Of a stretch of DNA of 22,231 nucleotides, positions 1 to 7,815 are shown in pieces (the stretch's first letter is position 1; every line of letters begins with the position of its first letter). Both the position numbers and the translations under genes were made by a program. Under the pieces are notes generated by a model. That model worked only from the letters and a program-made list of their open reading frames with translations, made no database searches and was not told the origin of the DNA. This DNA comes from DASXMX01 sp036794395 (GTDB lineage Bacteria > Planctomycetota > Phycisphaerae > Tepidisphaerales > Tepidisphaeraceae): positions 1-22,231 of the forward strand of contig DAIRGS010000104.1 in the NCBI GenBank assembly GCA_036794395.1, in the 5' to 3' direction.

Positions 1-24
1 GAGTGAGCGAGACGGGACGTGAAA

Positions 25-60
25 ATGCAGCGCGCTATCGGTGACGGCCGCGCGCTGCAT
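25..60. repeat. Perfect 11-bp inverted repeat (hairpin)
   Basis: Positions 25-35 (ATGCAGCGCGC) are exactly complementary to 50-60 (GCGCGCTGCAT), with a 14-nt loop. No T-run follows on either side, so it is not a classical intrinsic terminator. It may close a transcription unit lying left of the window. Nothing else in 1-232 looks like a gene. Confidence 0.55.
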
Positions 61-159
61 GGTGCGATCCGAGTGGCCGCGGCCGAACCATGGGCAAAGA
101 TGCTACTGGGAGCCCGTGTCACGAAAAGCGCGGAATCGCGCACAATCATATAGTTTTCC

Positions 160-183
160 CTTCGTGTCTTCGTGCCTTCGTGT
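160..183. repeat. Three tandem copies of CTTCGTGY
   Basis: Three consecutive octamers (CTTCGTGT, CTTCGTGC, CTTCGTGT) lie 50 bp before the first gene. Positions 177-182 (TTCGTG) can also pair with 198-203 (CACGAA). The block resembles short low-complexity dispersed repeats common in planctomycete and verrucomicrobial intergenic DNA. Its copy number elsewhere in the genome cannot be judged here. Confidence 0.5.
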
Positions 184-232
184 TTAACTCTGAGTTTCAC
201 GAATCAAGAATGCCGCTGACTGCGAGATTTCG

Positions 233-2131
233 ATGCTGATCGTCCAAGTCTGCGATTTCGGCCACGATGGCGACGCCCGCTACCGCGTCCACGATCCCAG
301 CCGTGCCCTGGGCGCTCTGCCTGGCGTCACGACGGTCGATTGCCATTTCCTCAGCCGTTTTCTTCCCGACCTGGCGGAGCGGGCCGATGTGCTGGTTCTT
401 CAATTTGTCATGGACTGGGATCTGACCGGCCTGTGTCTCCGCCGCCGCGCCGCCGGCAAGGTTACCATCTTTGAAGCCAACGATTACTTCTTCGATCTTC
501 AACCCTGGAATCCCATCGCCGCGCCGTGGCAGGATCGCAATGTGCAGGAGCTCTATCTTCAACTCCTGGCCCTTGCCGATGGAGTGCAGACCAGCACCGC
601 CGAACTCGCCCGCCGGTGGAACCGCCTGGGCGCTCGAAGCGTTGCCGTTTTCCCCAACCAGCTCACCTCCATCCCAAACCTCCCGCCCCCGCCACGGAAC
701 CGCGCTCTCACCATCGGCTGGGCCGGCTCGCCCGGACACCTGGCCGACCTCTATCACATCACTCCGTTGCTTCAATCGTGGCTCGGTGCGCATCCCGATG
801 TCCATCTGGGCATCATGACCACCCAGACCGCTAAGCCATTTTTTGATCTGCCATCAGACCGATATCACTTCGAAACTTTCGGCTCCCTCGACGCATATCT
901 TCATTTCCTCCAGCGCATCGACATCGGTCTCGCGCCCCTGCTGCCCACCGACTACAATCGCTGCCGCTCGGATGTGAAATTCCTGGAGTACGCCTCTCAA
1001 GGCGTCGCCGCAATCTATGCCGATCTCGAACCTTATCGTGGCATCGTACAATCCGAGCAGACCGGCCTTCTTTACCGCACTGGGCACGAACTCATCGCCC
1101 ACCTTGATCGCCTTTACGGGGATCCCGCGCTTCGTCATACCCTCCGCACCCAGGGCCATGGCTATGTCCAGCGCAATCGTTTGCTAACCAATCACATTTC
1201 CCAGCGCGTCGAGTGGTACCGGAGCCTTCTCCCCCAAACTTCTTCCATCTCCACCCTTCCCGCCGAAATTGCCGTCCATGGCGTTCGCGATGCCGGCTAC
1301 GTCCGCCTGCCGCCGCAGGAGCCCGAACGCGCCGTCCGCGACGCCCTGAACCTTTCCGCCCCCGCCCAAGCGAGTGCCGCGTTCACTCAAGTTCTCGAAC
1401 AAAACCCGCGCTACTTCGCCGCATTGCAACATCAGGGCCGTCTGCTCAACGATCTCCGCCAACACCGCGCCGCTCTCGAACTCCTCGAACGCGCCCGAGA
1501 GATCCAGCCTGAGAACGCCCGCACTCTCAGCGAAATCGGCCGCGCCTGGTATCGTCTCGACAACGACGCCAAAGCCCTCGCCGCCCTCGATCTCGCGATC
1601 ACCTTCAATCCACATTACCTCCCCGCCTGGCAATATCTCCTTCGCATGCTCGCGGTGAACAAGGACCCTGCCGGCCCGCGTCGAGCATCAGAAGCCTCTG
1701 CGCTTTTCCCTTCCTGCTATCCCCTCGCACTGCTCGGAGCCACCGCCCACCCGCCGGCGCAGATTCCCGCCATCCTTCTCGGTATCCTTGAACACCACGC
1801 CCCTCTGCTGGACTCCGCGTCCCGCGTCACGGCCCTGCCCCTGTTCCGCGACGCCATCCTGGCCATCCTCAAAACCGCTCCCCAGGCCCCGGGTGTGCTC
1901 AAGCTTCTTCAAGGGGCGTGCGAAGCATTCCCGGAATCGGCGCGCCTCGCTGCCGAACTCGGCTCTGTCCTCATCGCCTCCGGGAAATTTCGTCAGGGAC
2001 TCGAGCAGCACGCGCGCGCGCTTACGCTGAGGCGGAATACAAAAATCGCTTGTGACGAGTTCCCGGATGATTCAAACCTTCCCCTTCCCTGGCAACTCGC
2101 CGGGCACATCCTCAAGTCTGATAACGCCTGA
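233..2131 (+). CDS. Glycosyltransferase (GT4-like) with C-terminal TPR repeats
   Basis: A 632-residue protein. The first ~320 residues look like a GT-B glycosyltransferase. The acceptor-side half (from MLIVQVCDFG, with EANDYFF near residue 82) is followed by the nucleotide-sugar half: IGWAGSPGHLADL, then SDVKFLEYASQGVAA near residue 245, the usual GT4 donor-site region, ending in TGLLYR. Residues ~365-475 contain two to three TPR units (for example AALELLERAREIQPENA and ALAALDLAITFNPHYLPAW), and the remainder is helical. No signal peptide is seen, so it is probably cytoplasmic. TPRs suggest a protein partner or acceptor. The start at 233 has only a weak upstream GAG. Sugar and acceptor are unknown. 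The gene stands alone, followed by a 456-bp gene-free stretch. Confidence 0.85.
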   Translation: MLIVQVCDFGHDGDARYRVHDPSRALGALPGVTTVDCHFLSRFLPDLAERADVLVLQFVMDWDLTGLCLRRRAAGKVTIFEANDYFFDLQPWNPIAAPWQDRNVQELYLQLLALADGVQTSTAELARRWNRLGARSVAVFPNQLTSIPNLPPPPRNRALTIGWAGSPGHLADLYHITPLLQSWLGAHPDVHLGIMTTQTAKPFFDLPSDRYHFETFGSLDAYLHFLQRIDIGLAPLLPTDYNRCRSDVKFLEYASQGVAAIYADLEPYRGIVQSEQTGLLYRTGHELIAHLDRLYGDPALRHTLRTQGHGYVQRNRLLTNHISQRVEWYRSLLPQTSSISTLPAEIAVHGVRDAGYVRLPPQEPERAVRDALNLSAPAQASAAFTQVLEQNPRYFAALQHQGRLLNDLRQHRAALELLERAREIQPENARTLSEIGRAWYRLDNDAKALAALDLAITFNPHYLPAWQYLLRMLAVNKDPAGPRRASEASALFPSCYPLALLGATAHPPAQIPAILLGILEHHAPLLDSASRVTALPLFRDAILAILKTAPQAPGVLKLLQGACEAFPESARLAAELGSVLIASGKFRQGLEQHARALTLRRNTKIACDEFPDDSNLPLPWQLAGHILKSDNA

Positions 2132-2195
2132 CACTTTCGTAATTATCGTCTGTACAATCCTCGTCTGAACATGTATTCTGCTACGGATGTCTAAT

Positions 2196-2475
2196 CCGGA
2201 AAATTCATGGATCACCACGGAGGCACGGAGGGCACGGAGAAATGCGGGGAAAATCCGCCTGTCAGCTGCGCAACCTGCGGCTCATGACGGTAACTGCAAT
2301 TCAGGTGTAATTGCTTTCGTGACTTGGTCTTCTCCGTGTTCTCTGTGTCTGCTCCGAAAATAGACCGTCGGGCACCATTCATCGAACGAAAATGAAGTTC
2401 AGCCCGGTTGCTTGTTTTCATTCTCTCGGTGAGAGGCCAAAGGCATCATGAACAACTCCGTGGTGAATAATCCGG
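2196..2475. repeat. 280-bp repeat-like element with imperfect terminal inverted repeats
   Basis: This fills most of the gene-free stretch 2132-2587. The left end (2196-2222: CCGGAAAATTCA, seven extra bases, CCACGGAG) matches the reverse complement of the right end (2456-2475, CTCCGTGGTGAATAATCCGG) at 18 of 20 positions apart from the insertion. Just inside, three copies of CACGGAG (2216-2241) face a diverged inverted copy at 2326-2355 (GGTCTTCTCCGTGTTCTCTG...). There is no transposase or convincing reading frame inside. It could be a miniature non-autonomous element or a chance cluster of the CACGGAG repeats. Confidence 0.45.
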
Positions 2476-2587
2476 GCTGAGGCGGTCGGCGTCCACCCTG
2501 TTGAGGTCTGTCGATGCACATCGCCATTGAGAATGAATACGACGCACGTTGCTTAACACAGGTGCGTTAGTAAGGACTCAGAACATC

Positions 2588-3721
2588 ATGCGCTACCCAA
2601 CGATTTTCAAACTGCGCCGGTATGCACGGGCGATCGCGATGGTGCTTTTTTGTTCCTATCTCCTCCCTGCCGGCTGCAAAAAAGAAACCGCGAACGGCCT
2701 CACCCGAATCCGTGTCGGCTACATCGGCCTCACCTGCGAGGCCCCCATCTTCACCGCATATGAAAAAGGCTTCTTCACCGAAGAAGGCCTCGAAGTTGAA
2801 ATGGTCAAATGCGACTGGGCAACTTACAAAGACGTTTTCGCTCTCGGCCGCTTCGACATCACCCATCACCTGATCATGTATTTCCTGAAGCCCATCGAGC
2901 AGGGGCTCGATGTGAAATTCACCGCCGGCATTCATCGCGGCTGCCTCCGCGTTCAGGCCGGGGCCAGCGGAAACATTCACAGCGTGTCAGACCTTCGCGG
3001 GAAACGCATCGGCGTTCCTGGAATGGGGACCCCGCCGTTCATCTTCGCCAACCGCGTGCTCGGCACGAACGGCATCAATCCCAGCAAGGATGTCGAGTGG
3101 CGCGTTTTCCCGGCCGGGGAACTTGGACTGGCACTCGACAAGGGCGAGGTCGACGCCGTTGCCAACGCCGAACCCATCGGAAGTCTGCTGCTGGCCGAAG
3201 GAAAAGTCCGCAACATCGCCGACCAGGCCACCGACGAAAAATACCGCGATGAATACTGCTGCGCCGTCGCCGTCAACGGCAAGTTCCTCGCCGCCAACCC
3301 CAAGGCTGCCGCCGCCGCAACCCGTGCGTTGCTTAAAGGTGCCAAGTGGGTCGACACAAACCCCGCCGCCGCAGCCCGCCTATCAGTCGAAAAGAAATAC
3401 CTTGCCTCAAATCCCGAACTAAACGCCGTCGCCCTCTCCCACCTGCGTTACCTCCCCAGTGTCTCCGGCGCGGAAGAAGCCGTGAAATCCGCCGCCCATG
3501 AAATGCAGGTCGCCGGAATGCTCAGTCCAAACACCAACCTGTCCGATCTCTCTCAACGCGCCTTCGCCCACCTTGATGGCGTCACTGACGAATGGGTCAA
3601 AAACCTGAAAGTCGAAAAACTTGCCAACGCGCAAGCCAACCCCAGTCTTGATCTTCGCATTTTCGCAGATGCCATTCTGGGCGAAACCCGTCGCTCCTGC
3701 TGTATCTCCTCGGGGAAATAA
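2588..3721 (+). CDS. NitT/TauT-type ABC transporter substrate-binding lipoprotein
   Basis: This is the periplasmic binding component of an importer, in the NMT1/SsuA/TauA fold family. I chose ATG 2588 (377 aa) because AAGGA lies at 2572-2576 and the protein then starts with a normal lipoprotein signal: basic MRYPTIFKLRRYAR, a hydrophobic stretch, and LLPAGC with Cys30 as the lipidated residue. An upstream TTG at 2549 would add 13 residues. Family signatures follow: IRVGYIG..CEAPIFTAYEKGFFTEEGLEVEMV, SVSDLRGKRIGVPGMGTPP and ALDKGEVDAVANAEP. The ligand is not evident; relatives bind nitrate, taurine, sulfonates or thiamine precursors. The permease follows after 12 bp and then the ATPase, so this is the first gene of a three-gene operon. 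Confidence 0.88.
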   Translation: MRYPTIFKLRRYARAIAMVLFCSYLLPAGCKKETANGLTRIRVGYIGLTCEAPIFTAYEKGFFTEEGLEVEMVKCDWATYKDVFALGRFDITHHLIMYFLKPIEQGLDVKFTAGIHRGCLRVQAGASGNIHSVSDLRGKRIGVPGMGTPPFIFANRVLGTNGINPSKDVEWRVFPAGELGLALDKGEVDAVANAEPIGSLLLAEGKVRNIADQATDEKYRDEYCCAVAVNGKFLAANPKAAAAATRALLKGAKWVDTNPAAAARLSVEKKYLASNPELNAVALSHLRYLPSVSGAEEAVKSAAHEMQVAGMLSPNTNLSDLSQRAFAHLDGVTDEWVKNLKVEKLANAQANPSLDLRIFADAILGETRRSCCISSGK

Positions 3722-3733
3722 GAGCCTCTAAGT

Positions 3734-4777
3734 ATGTCCAGTACAATCCTCGATATGCCCACCGCCGAGAATGCTTCCAACCCGGACGCGCCTCCCGCTG
3801 TTTTGTCGTACCAGCCCCGCCCCGTCCCCGCCCAAATCCCCTGGAAATCCATGGCCCTCGTCCCCGCGGCCATTCTGATTGCAGGGCTGATTCACTACCT
3901 CCTGCCCGATCGCGAGCCGACACTCACTACGCGCTTCTATCTCGTATTACTGGCAAACATCTTTTCAATTTCGCTCGTGCTCTCGATTTCGCAGGCATTC
4001 CTCATGAGCGTTCGCCGATGGTTCATCGGCAGCGCGCCGCTAATCGCCGCCGCCACGATCGCGCTTTGCATCTGGGAAGTGATCACCCGAAAGCTGGCCC
4101 TGCTTCCACTCCCTTTTTTTCCCGGCCCTGAAGGCGTCCTTCAAAGCCTCGTCGAGGACTGGCGAGTTCTCTTCGATAGCACTTGGCATTCCCTCGCGCT
4201 CCTGCTTGGGGGGTACGCGACGGGAGTCTTCGCTGGCCTGTTCAGCGGCATCCTCATCGGCTGGTTTAAGCGTGCGCGGTATTGGGGAATGCCAGTCCTC
4301 AAGCTCGTGGGCCCGATCCCCGCCACCGCCTTGATCCCCCTCGCGATGGTCCTGTTCCCCTCTTACATCCTGTCGGCAGTCTCCCTCATCGCTTTTGCAG
4401 TATGGTTCCCGGTCACCATGTTAACTGCCTCAGGCATCTCCAACACCCGCGAATCCTATCTCGACGTTGCCCGGACCCTCGGCGCCGGCAGATGGTACCT
4501 GATCTACCGCGTCGCCATTCCCGCCGCCATGCCAAGCATCTTCATCGGCCTCTTCATGGGATTGGGTGCTTCGTTCCTGACGCTCGTCGTCGCCGAGACC
4601 GTCGGCGTTAAATCCGGACTGGGCTGGTATGTCAGTTGGGCATCGGGCTGGGCAGAGTACGGCAAGGTCTACGCCGCCATCATCATCATGGCTGCATTCT
4701 TCTCCACCATCATGACGATCCTTTTCAAAGTGCGCGATTACGTGCTGGTCTGGCAGAAGGGTGTCATCAAGTGGTGA
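3734..4777 (+). CDS. ABC transporter permease, SsuC/TauC type, with extended N-terminus
   Basis: Inner-membrane permease of the BPD_transp_1 family. The C-terminal ~240 residues match the family, with a clear EAA loop (DVARTLGAGRWYLIYRVAIP, about residues 244-263) that docks on the ATPase, followed by TETVG-like VVAETVGVKSGLGWY. At 347 residues it is ~80-90 longer than usual. The extra N-terminal part has a proline-rich cytoplasmic start and about two added hydrophobic segments (MALVPAAILIAGLIHYLL and FYLVLLANIFSISLVLSI). Start 3734 lies 12 bp after the lipoprotein stop; the upstream TAAGAG is a weak ribosome site. The stop TGA (4775-4777) overlaps the proposed GTG start of the ATPase. Confidence 0.88.
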   Translation: MSSTILDMPTAENASNPDAPPAVLSYQPRPVPAQIPWKSMALVPAAILIAGLIHYLLPDREPTLTTRFYLVLLANIFSISLVLSISQAFLMSVRRWFIGSAPLIAAATIALCIWEVITRKLALLPLPFFPGPEGVLQSLVEDWRVLFDSTWHSLALLLGGYATGVFAGLFSGILIGWFKRARYWGMPVLKLVGPIPATALIPLAMVLFPSYILSAVSLIAFAVWFPVTMLTASGISNTRESYLDVARTLGAGRWYLIYRVAIPAAMPSIFIGLFMGLGASFLTLVVAETVGVKSGLGWYVSWASGWAEYGKVYAAIIIMAAFFSTIMTILFKVRDYVLVWQKGVIKW

Positions 4778-5574
4778 CCACCTCAATCGCCAACAACACC
4801 GAAGCATCCTCGCTGCTCATTCGCGACGTCAGCAAGGTTTTTGTTGGCCCCGATGGCCAACCTTTCCTGGCACTCAATGCCGTCAACCTTTCCATCGCAG
4901 CGGGCGAACTGGTTTGCCTCCTCGGCCCCAGCGGATGTGGAAAATCCACGTTGCTGCGCCTGATTGCCGGCCTCGACGAACCCTCCTCCGGCGAACTCCG
5001 CATCGGCGCAGAACCGATTCACGGCCCCAGCGCCCAGCGCGGCCTGGTCTTTCAGGATCCCAACCTCTTCCCCTGGCTCACCGTCCGCAAAAATGTGCAG
5101 GCGGGCCTGGTCGCACGCGGTGTACTCCGTGAAAAGCGCGCTGAAGTCGACGAGTTCCTCAAACTCGTCGGCCTCGAAGCCTTCGCCGCTTCCTACCCCC
5201 ATCAGCTCTCCGGCGGAATGGCCCAACGCGCCGCCCTCGCCCGCGCACTGATCAACCACCCCTCGGTCCTTCTCCTGGACGAACCCCTCGGCGCTCTAGA
5301 CGCTTTCACCCGCATGCGCATGCAGGACGAAGTCCTCCGCATCTGGCAAGCCCGCGGCACCACAATGCTCCTGGTCACCCACGATATCGACGAAGCGATC
5401 TACATGGCCGACCGCGTCGTGATCATGACTCCGCGCCCTGCCCGCATCGAACAAATCCTGCCCATCGACCTGCCCCGCCCACGCCAGCGTAACGAAGAAT
5501 CGTTCCTCGCCCTCCGCTCCAAAATCCTTGAGATGCTCCACTTCACCGGCGCTGCTTCAACGGCCGGCCTGTAA
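4774..5574 (+). CDS. ABC transporter ATP-binding protein, SsuB/TauB type
   Basis: The 266-residue ATPase that powers the importer. All ABC motifs are intact: Walker A GPSGCGKST (residues 51-59), Q-loop VFQDPNLFPWLTV, signature LSGGMAQRAALARAL (from residue 145), Walker B VLLLDEP (165-171) with the D-loop GALD, and the switch His203 in VTHDID. LFPWLTV after the Q-loop is typical of the nitrate/sulfonate/taurine group. The reading frame stays open back to 4636, but that part lies wholly inside the permease and is rich in His and Arg, so it is not credible. GTG at 4774 gives the classic GTGA overlap with the permease stop and places the N-terminus as in relatives; GTG 4771 is the alternative. 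Confidence 0.9.
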   Translation: MTTSIANNTEASSLLIRDVSKVFVGPDGQPFLALNAVNLSIAAGELVCLLGPSGCGKSTLLRLIAGLDEPSSGELRIGAEPIHGPSAQRGLVFQDPNLFPWLTVRKNVQAGLVARGVLREKRAEVDEFLKLVGLEAFAASYPHQLSGGMAQRAALARALINHPSVLLLDEPLGALDAFTRMRMQDEVLRIWQARGTTMLLVTHDIDEAIYMADRVVIMTPRPARIEQILPIDLPRPRQRNEESFLALRSKILEMLHFTGAASTAGL

Positions 5575-6012
5575 ATCGGCCCCTCCGCCATTCCTTTCAA
5601 TAAGTTCTTAAAAAACAGCCATTTACAGCATTCATTTACATTAACATTTCTTCGCTTTTCTACGAACTCCCTTTCGGGAACCGCGTAAAACAAAAGTATT
5701 TGACAAGAAACGGTTGTCGTGGTTTCAGATTGAGCGTAACCAAGCCCGACAAATGCGAAGTTTATTTTAATTTCACCCGCTTCACCAATTGTATTGGATC
5801 GCATGGGTGCAATAGACTCGCATTCCGTTCAGGTACCCACCTGAACGTGGAGGAGCTGGCCGGTTCGACATCGCCGTCTGACCGGTAACTATCGTTCATG
5901 CCGCGCATGAATGCCGTTTTTAACCCCGCCGAGGACTCTCGCCCCCGGCCTTTTTAAGACGCAAGCCCGCGCGAACTTCCCGTTTGCCGGCATACAACTT
6001 CGGGAGCACCTG
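5575..6012. other. 438-bp gene-free region upstream of the dockerin/beta-helix gene
   Basis: This is AT-richer than its surroundings at 5600-5790 and holds no convincing gene. A TTGACA at 5700-5705 could be a -35 box, but no good -10 sits at the right distance. An 8-bp perfect hairpin lies at 5827-5846, and CCGGT (5859-5863) can pair with ACCGG (5880-5884). No known riboswitch class was recognised. It probably carries the promoter and 5' leader of the exported protein. Confidence 0.4.
5827..5846. repeat. 8-bp hairpin with 4-nt loop in the dockerin-gene leader
   Basis: GTTCAGGT (5827-5834), ACCC loop, ACCTGAAC (5839-5846): a perfect stem 166 bp before the proposed ATG at 6013. It could be an operator palindrome or an RNA hairpin. 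No T-run follows. Confidence 0.5.
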
Positions 6013-7656
6013 ATGACCGCGCACCACAAGCTCGCTCGGACCACTCTTGGTCTGTCCCCAACTTCGACCACCCGCAAAGCCCGCCGGCAACTAATAACTC
6101 CGCGCCTCGGCAAGCTGATCGAGAGCCTTGAAAATCGCGTATTCCTCAGCGCCTCCCCAGTGACCGCCAGCACCAATCATCACCACCATACTCAAGCCAG
6201 CACGGCAACGGCTGCTGCCTCGGCCGCCCCGGCCGCGACAACAACTCCCACCGCCGCCACCGCTTCGGTAGTTACCTCCGCCGCGTCCGCTGCTCCAGCC
6301 GCCACCGTAACCAATCCAATCGCCGGCGACGCAAACAGCGATGGCGTGGTGGACATCAACGACTACAAGCAATTCGTCGGGAACTACAACCAAATTACCA
6401 CCGGCGCAACCTGGGCCCAGGGTGATTTCAACGGCGATGGCGCCGTCAACTACGCAGACGTCCTGCTCTTCCAGGCCAACTTCGGCAAGACCGGCGGAAC
6501 CTCCAGCGGTGGCACCAGCAGCGGATCGATCACCCCGGTCCTCAGCGCCGCCCCGTCGTCCATCAACTGGTCCAGCCCATTGGTCATCACCCAGGGCGGC
6601 ACCTACACCGGCAACTGGCAGAGCACCAGCGCCGATACCCCCGCCGTTCAGGTCAATACCACTCAACCCGTCATCATCCTCAACGCCAACATCCAAAGCC
6701 GCGGGAATCTCATCGTAACCTCCGTGAGCCACGCCAACGTCACAATCAAAGGGACGCACGGCTGGGCGCTCAACCCCAACGTCAGTGGCCGATCCCCGGG
6801 CCGCTTCCTCAATGCCGAAAACTTCGATAACCTCGACATCGAAAACAACACAATGGCCGGGACGGCGGGCATCGAAATGGGCTACTACGCCGGCAATGGC
6901 ACCGCCTCCAACACCGTGAAGGTCCTCAAGAACAACGCCCTCAACATTGATGGCCGCTACTCCGATGGGAACGGCGGATTCCAGACCGGCCCCGATGCCA
7001 ACGACTACGTTCAGTTCGCACAATTTAACCAGTGTTTCAACATGACCGGCGTCGAGATCGCCTGGAACCAGGTGGTCAATCAGCCGGGCCAGAGTCGCCC
7101 CGAAGACAACATCAGCGTCTTCCAATCCAGCGGAACCACCGCCAGCCCGATCCTGATCCACGACAACTACATCCAGGGCGCCTACCCCGCCGACCCGGTT
7201 AACGACAACTCCTTCACCGGCGGCGGAATCATGCTCTCCGATGGCTTCAACAGCTCCGGCGCCAACATCACCGGAAACGTGCAGGCCTTCAACAACACCA
7301 TCATCAGCACCTCCAACTATGGCATCGCCATCAGCTCGGGCCACAACAACACCATCTACAACAACACCGTCGTCTCCTCCGGCCTGCTCCCAAGTGGCCA
7401 GAAGATCGCCAGCCAGAACATCGGCATTTACATCTGGAACCAGTCCAGCGACCCGAACTGGGCCAACAACCAGGAATACGGCAATACCATCGGCTGGATG
7501 GGCACCTCAGGCCGGAACGACACCTGGACCCCCAACGCCTCCGGCCAGACCGGTGACACCGCCCTCCCCGGCACGATCACACTGTCGGTTGAGCAGTCCT
7601 ACTACAACGTCTGGGCCCAGAAAGTCAGCGCCTCCGGCTTCACCATTGGCGCCTAA
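6013..7656 (+). CDS. Exported LEPR-XLL / dockerin-like / parallel beta-helix protein
   Basis: A 547-residue predicted cell-surface or secreted protein. From ATG 6013 (GGGAG at 6002-6006, 6-nt spacing) it begins with a basic leader and, at residues 35-47, LIESLENRVFLSA, a form of the planctomycete LEPR-XLL export motif. An Ala/Thr-rich linker follows, containing four His in a row. Residues ~105-158 are a dockerin type I-like pair of calcium loops (GDANSDGVVDINDY and GDFNGDGAVNYADV). The remaining ~380 residues are Asn/Thr/Ile-rich short strands (NVTIKG, NLDIENNTM, NNTIYNNTVVSS) typical of right-handed parallel beta-helices of the pectate-lyase/NosD kind. A polysaccharide-binding or -cleaving role is possible, but no catalytic triad was identified. 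The reading frame extends to ATG 5911, but that start lacks a ribosome site. Confidence 0.82.
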   Translation: MTAHHKLARTTLGLSPTSTTRKARRQLITPRLGKLIESLENRVFLSASPVTASTNHHHHTQASTATAAASAAPAATTTPTAATASVVTSAASAAPAATVTNPIAGDANSDGVVDINDYKQFVGNYNQITTGATWAQGDFNGDGAVNYADVLLFQANFGKTGGTSSGGTSSGSITPVLSAAPSSINWSSPLVITQGGTYTGNWQSTSADTPAVQVNTTQPVIILNANIQSRGNLIVTSVSHANVTIKGTHGWALNPNVSGRSPGRFLNAENFDNLDIENNTMAGTAGIEMGYYAGNGTASNTVKVLKNNALNIDGRYSDGNGGFQTGPDANDYVQFAQFNQCFNMTGVEIAWNQVVNQPGQSRPEDNISVFQSSGTTASPILIHDNYIQGAYPADPVNDNSFTGGGIMLSDGFNSSGANITGNVQAFNNTIISTSNYGIAISSGHNNTIYNNTVVSSGLLPSGQKIASQNIGIYIWNQSSDPNWANNQEYGNTIGWMGTSGRNDTWTPNASGQTGDTALPGTITLSVEQSYYNVWAQKVSASGFTIGA

Positions 7657-7693
7657 CGATTCGCCCGCCGAACCAAAACAAATGCCCGCGCTT

Positions 7694-7727
7694 CCGCCGA
7701 TGACAGCTTGTTCCGTCATCGCCGCGG
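7694..7727 (+). terminator. Possible terminator hairpin after the beta-helix gene
   Basis: CGATGAC (7698-7704) pairs with GTCATCG (7715-7721), and the stem extends through CCGC/GCGG past a 2-nt bulge. Only a short TTTT follows, some 16 nt later, so termination is likely but not certain. It lies 38 bp after the stop. The rest of 7657-7815 shows no gene. Confidence 0.4.
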
Positions 7728-7815
7728 AGGGGTGGGCATACGTTTTAAGGGGGGTCGAGAATGTCCCAAAATGTTCTACTTCTAGGGTCGATAGCGATTA
7801 TGATTTTGCCCCGCG

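Noticed and set aside
4636..4773. N-terminal extension of the ABC ATPase back to an ATG at 4636
   Set aside because: It lies inside the permease gene and translates to a His/Arg-rich stretch unlike any ABC ATPase; the GTG at 4774 fits family length and overlap.
5857..5876. Possible sigma-54 promoter (CTGG...GC) before the beta-helix gene
   Set aside because: The GG to GC spacing is 13 nt rather than 10, so it does not fit the -24/-12 consensus.
6091..7344. 417-codon minus-strand frame opposite the beta-helix gene
   Set aside because: It is a GC-rich antisense shadow: low-complexity Gly/Val/Asp-rich translation with no domain, while the plus strand has clear motifs.
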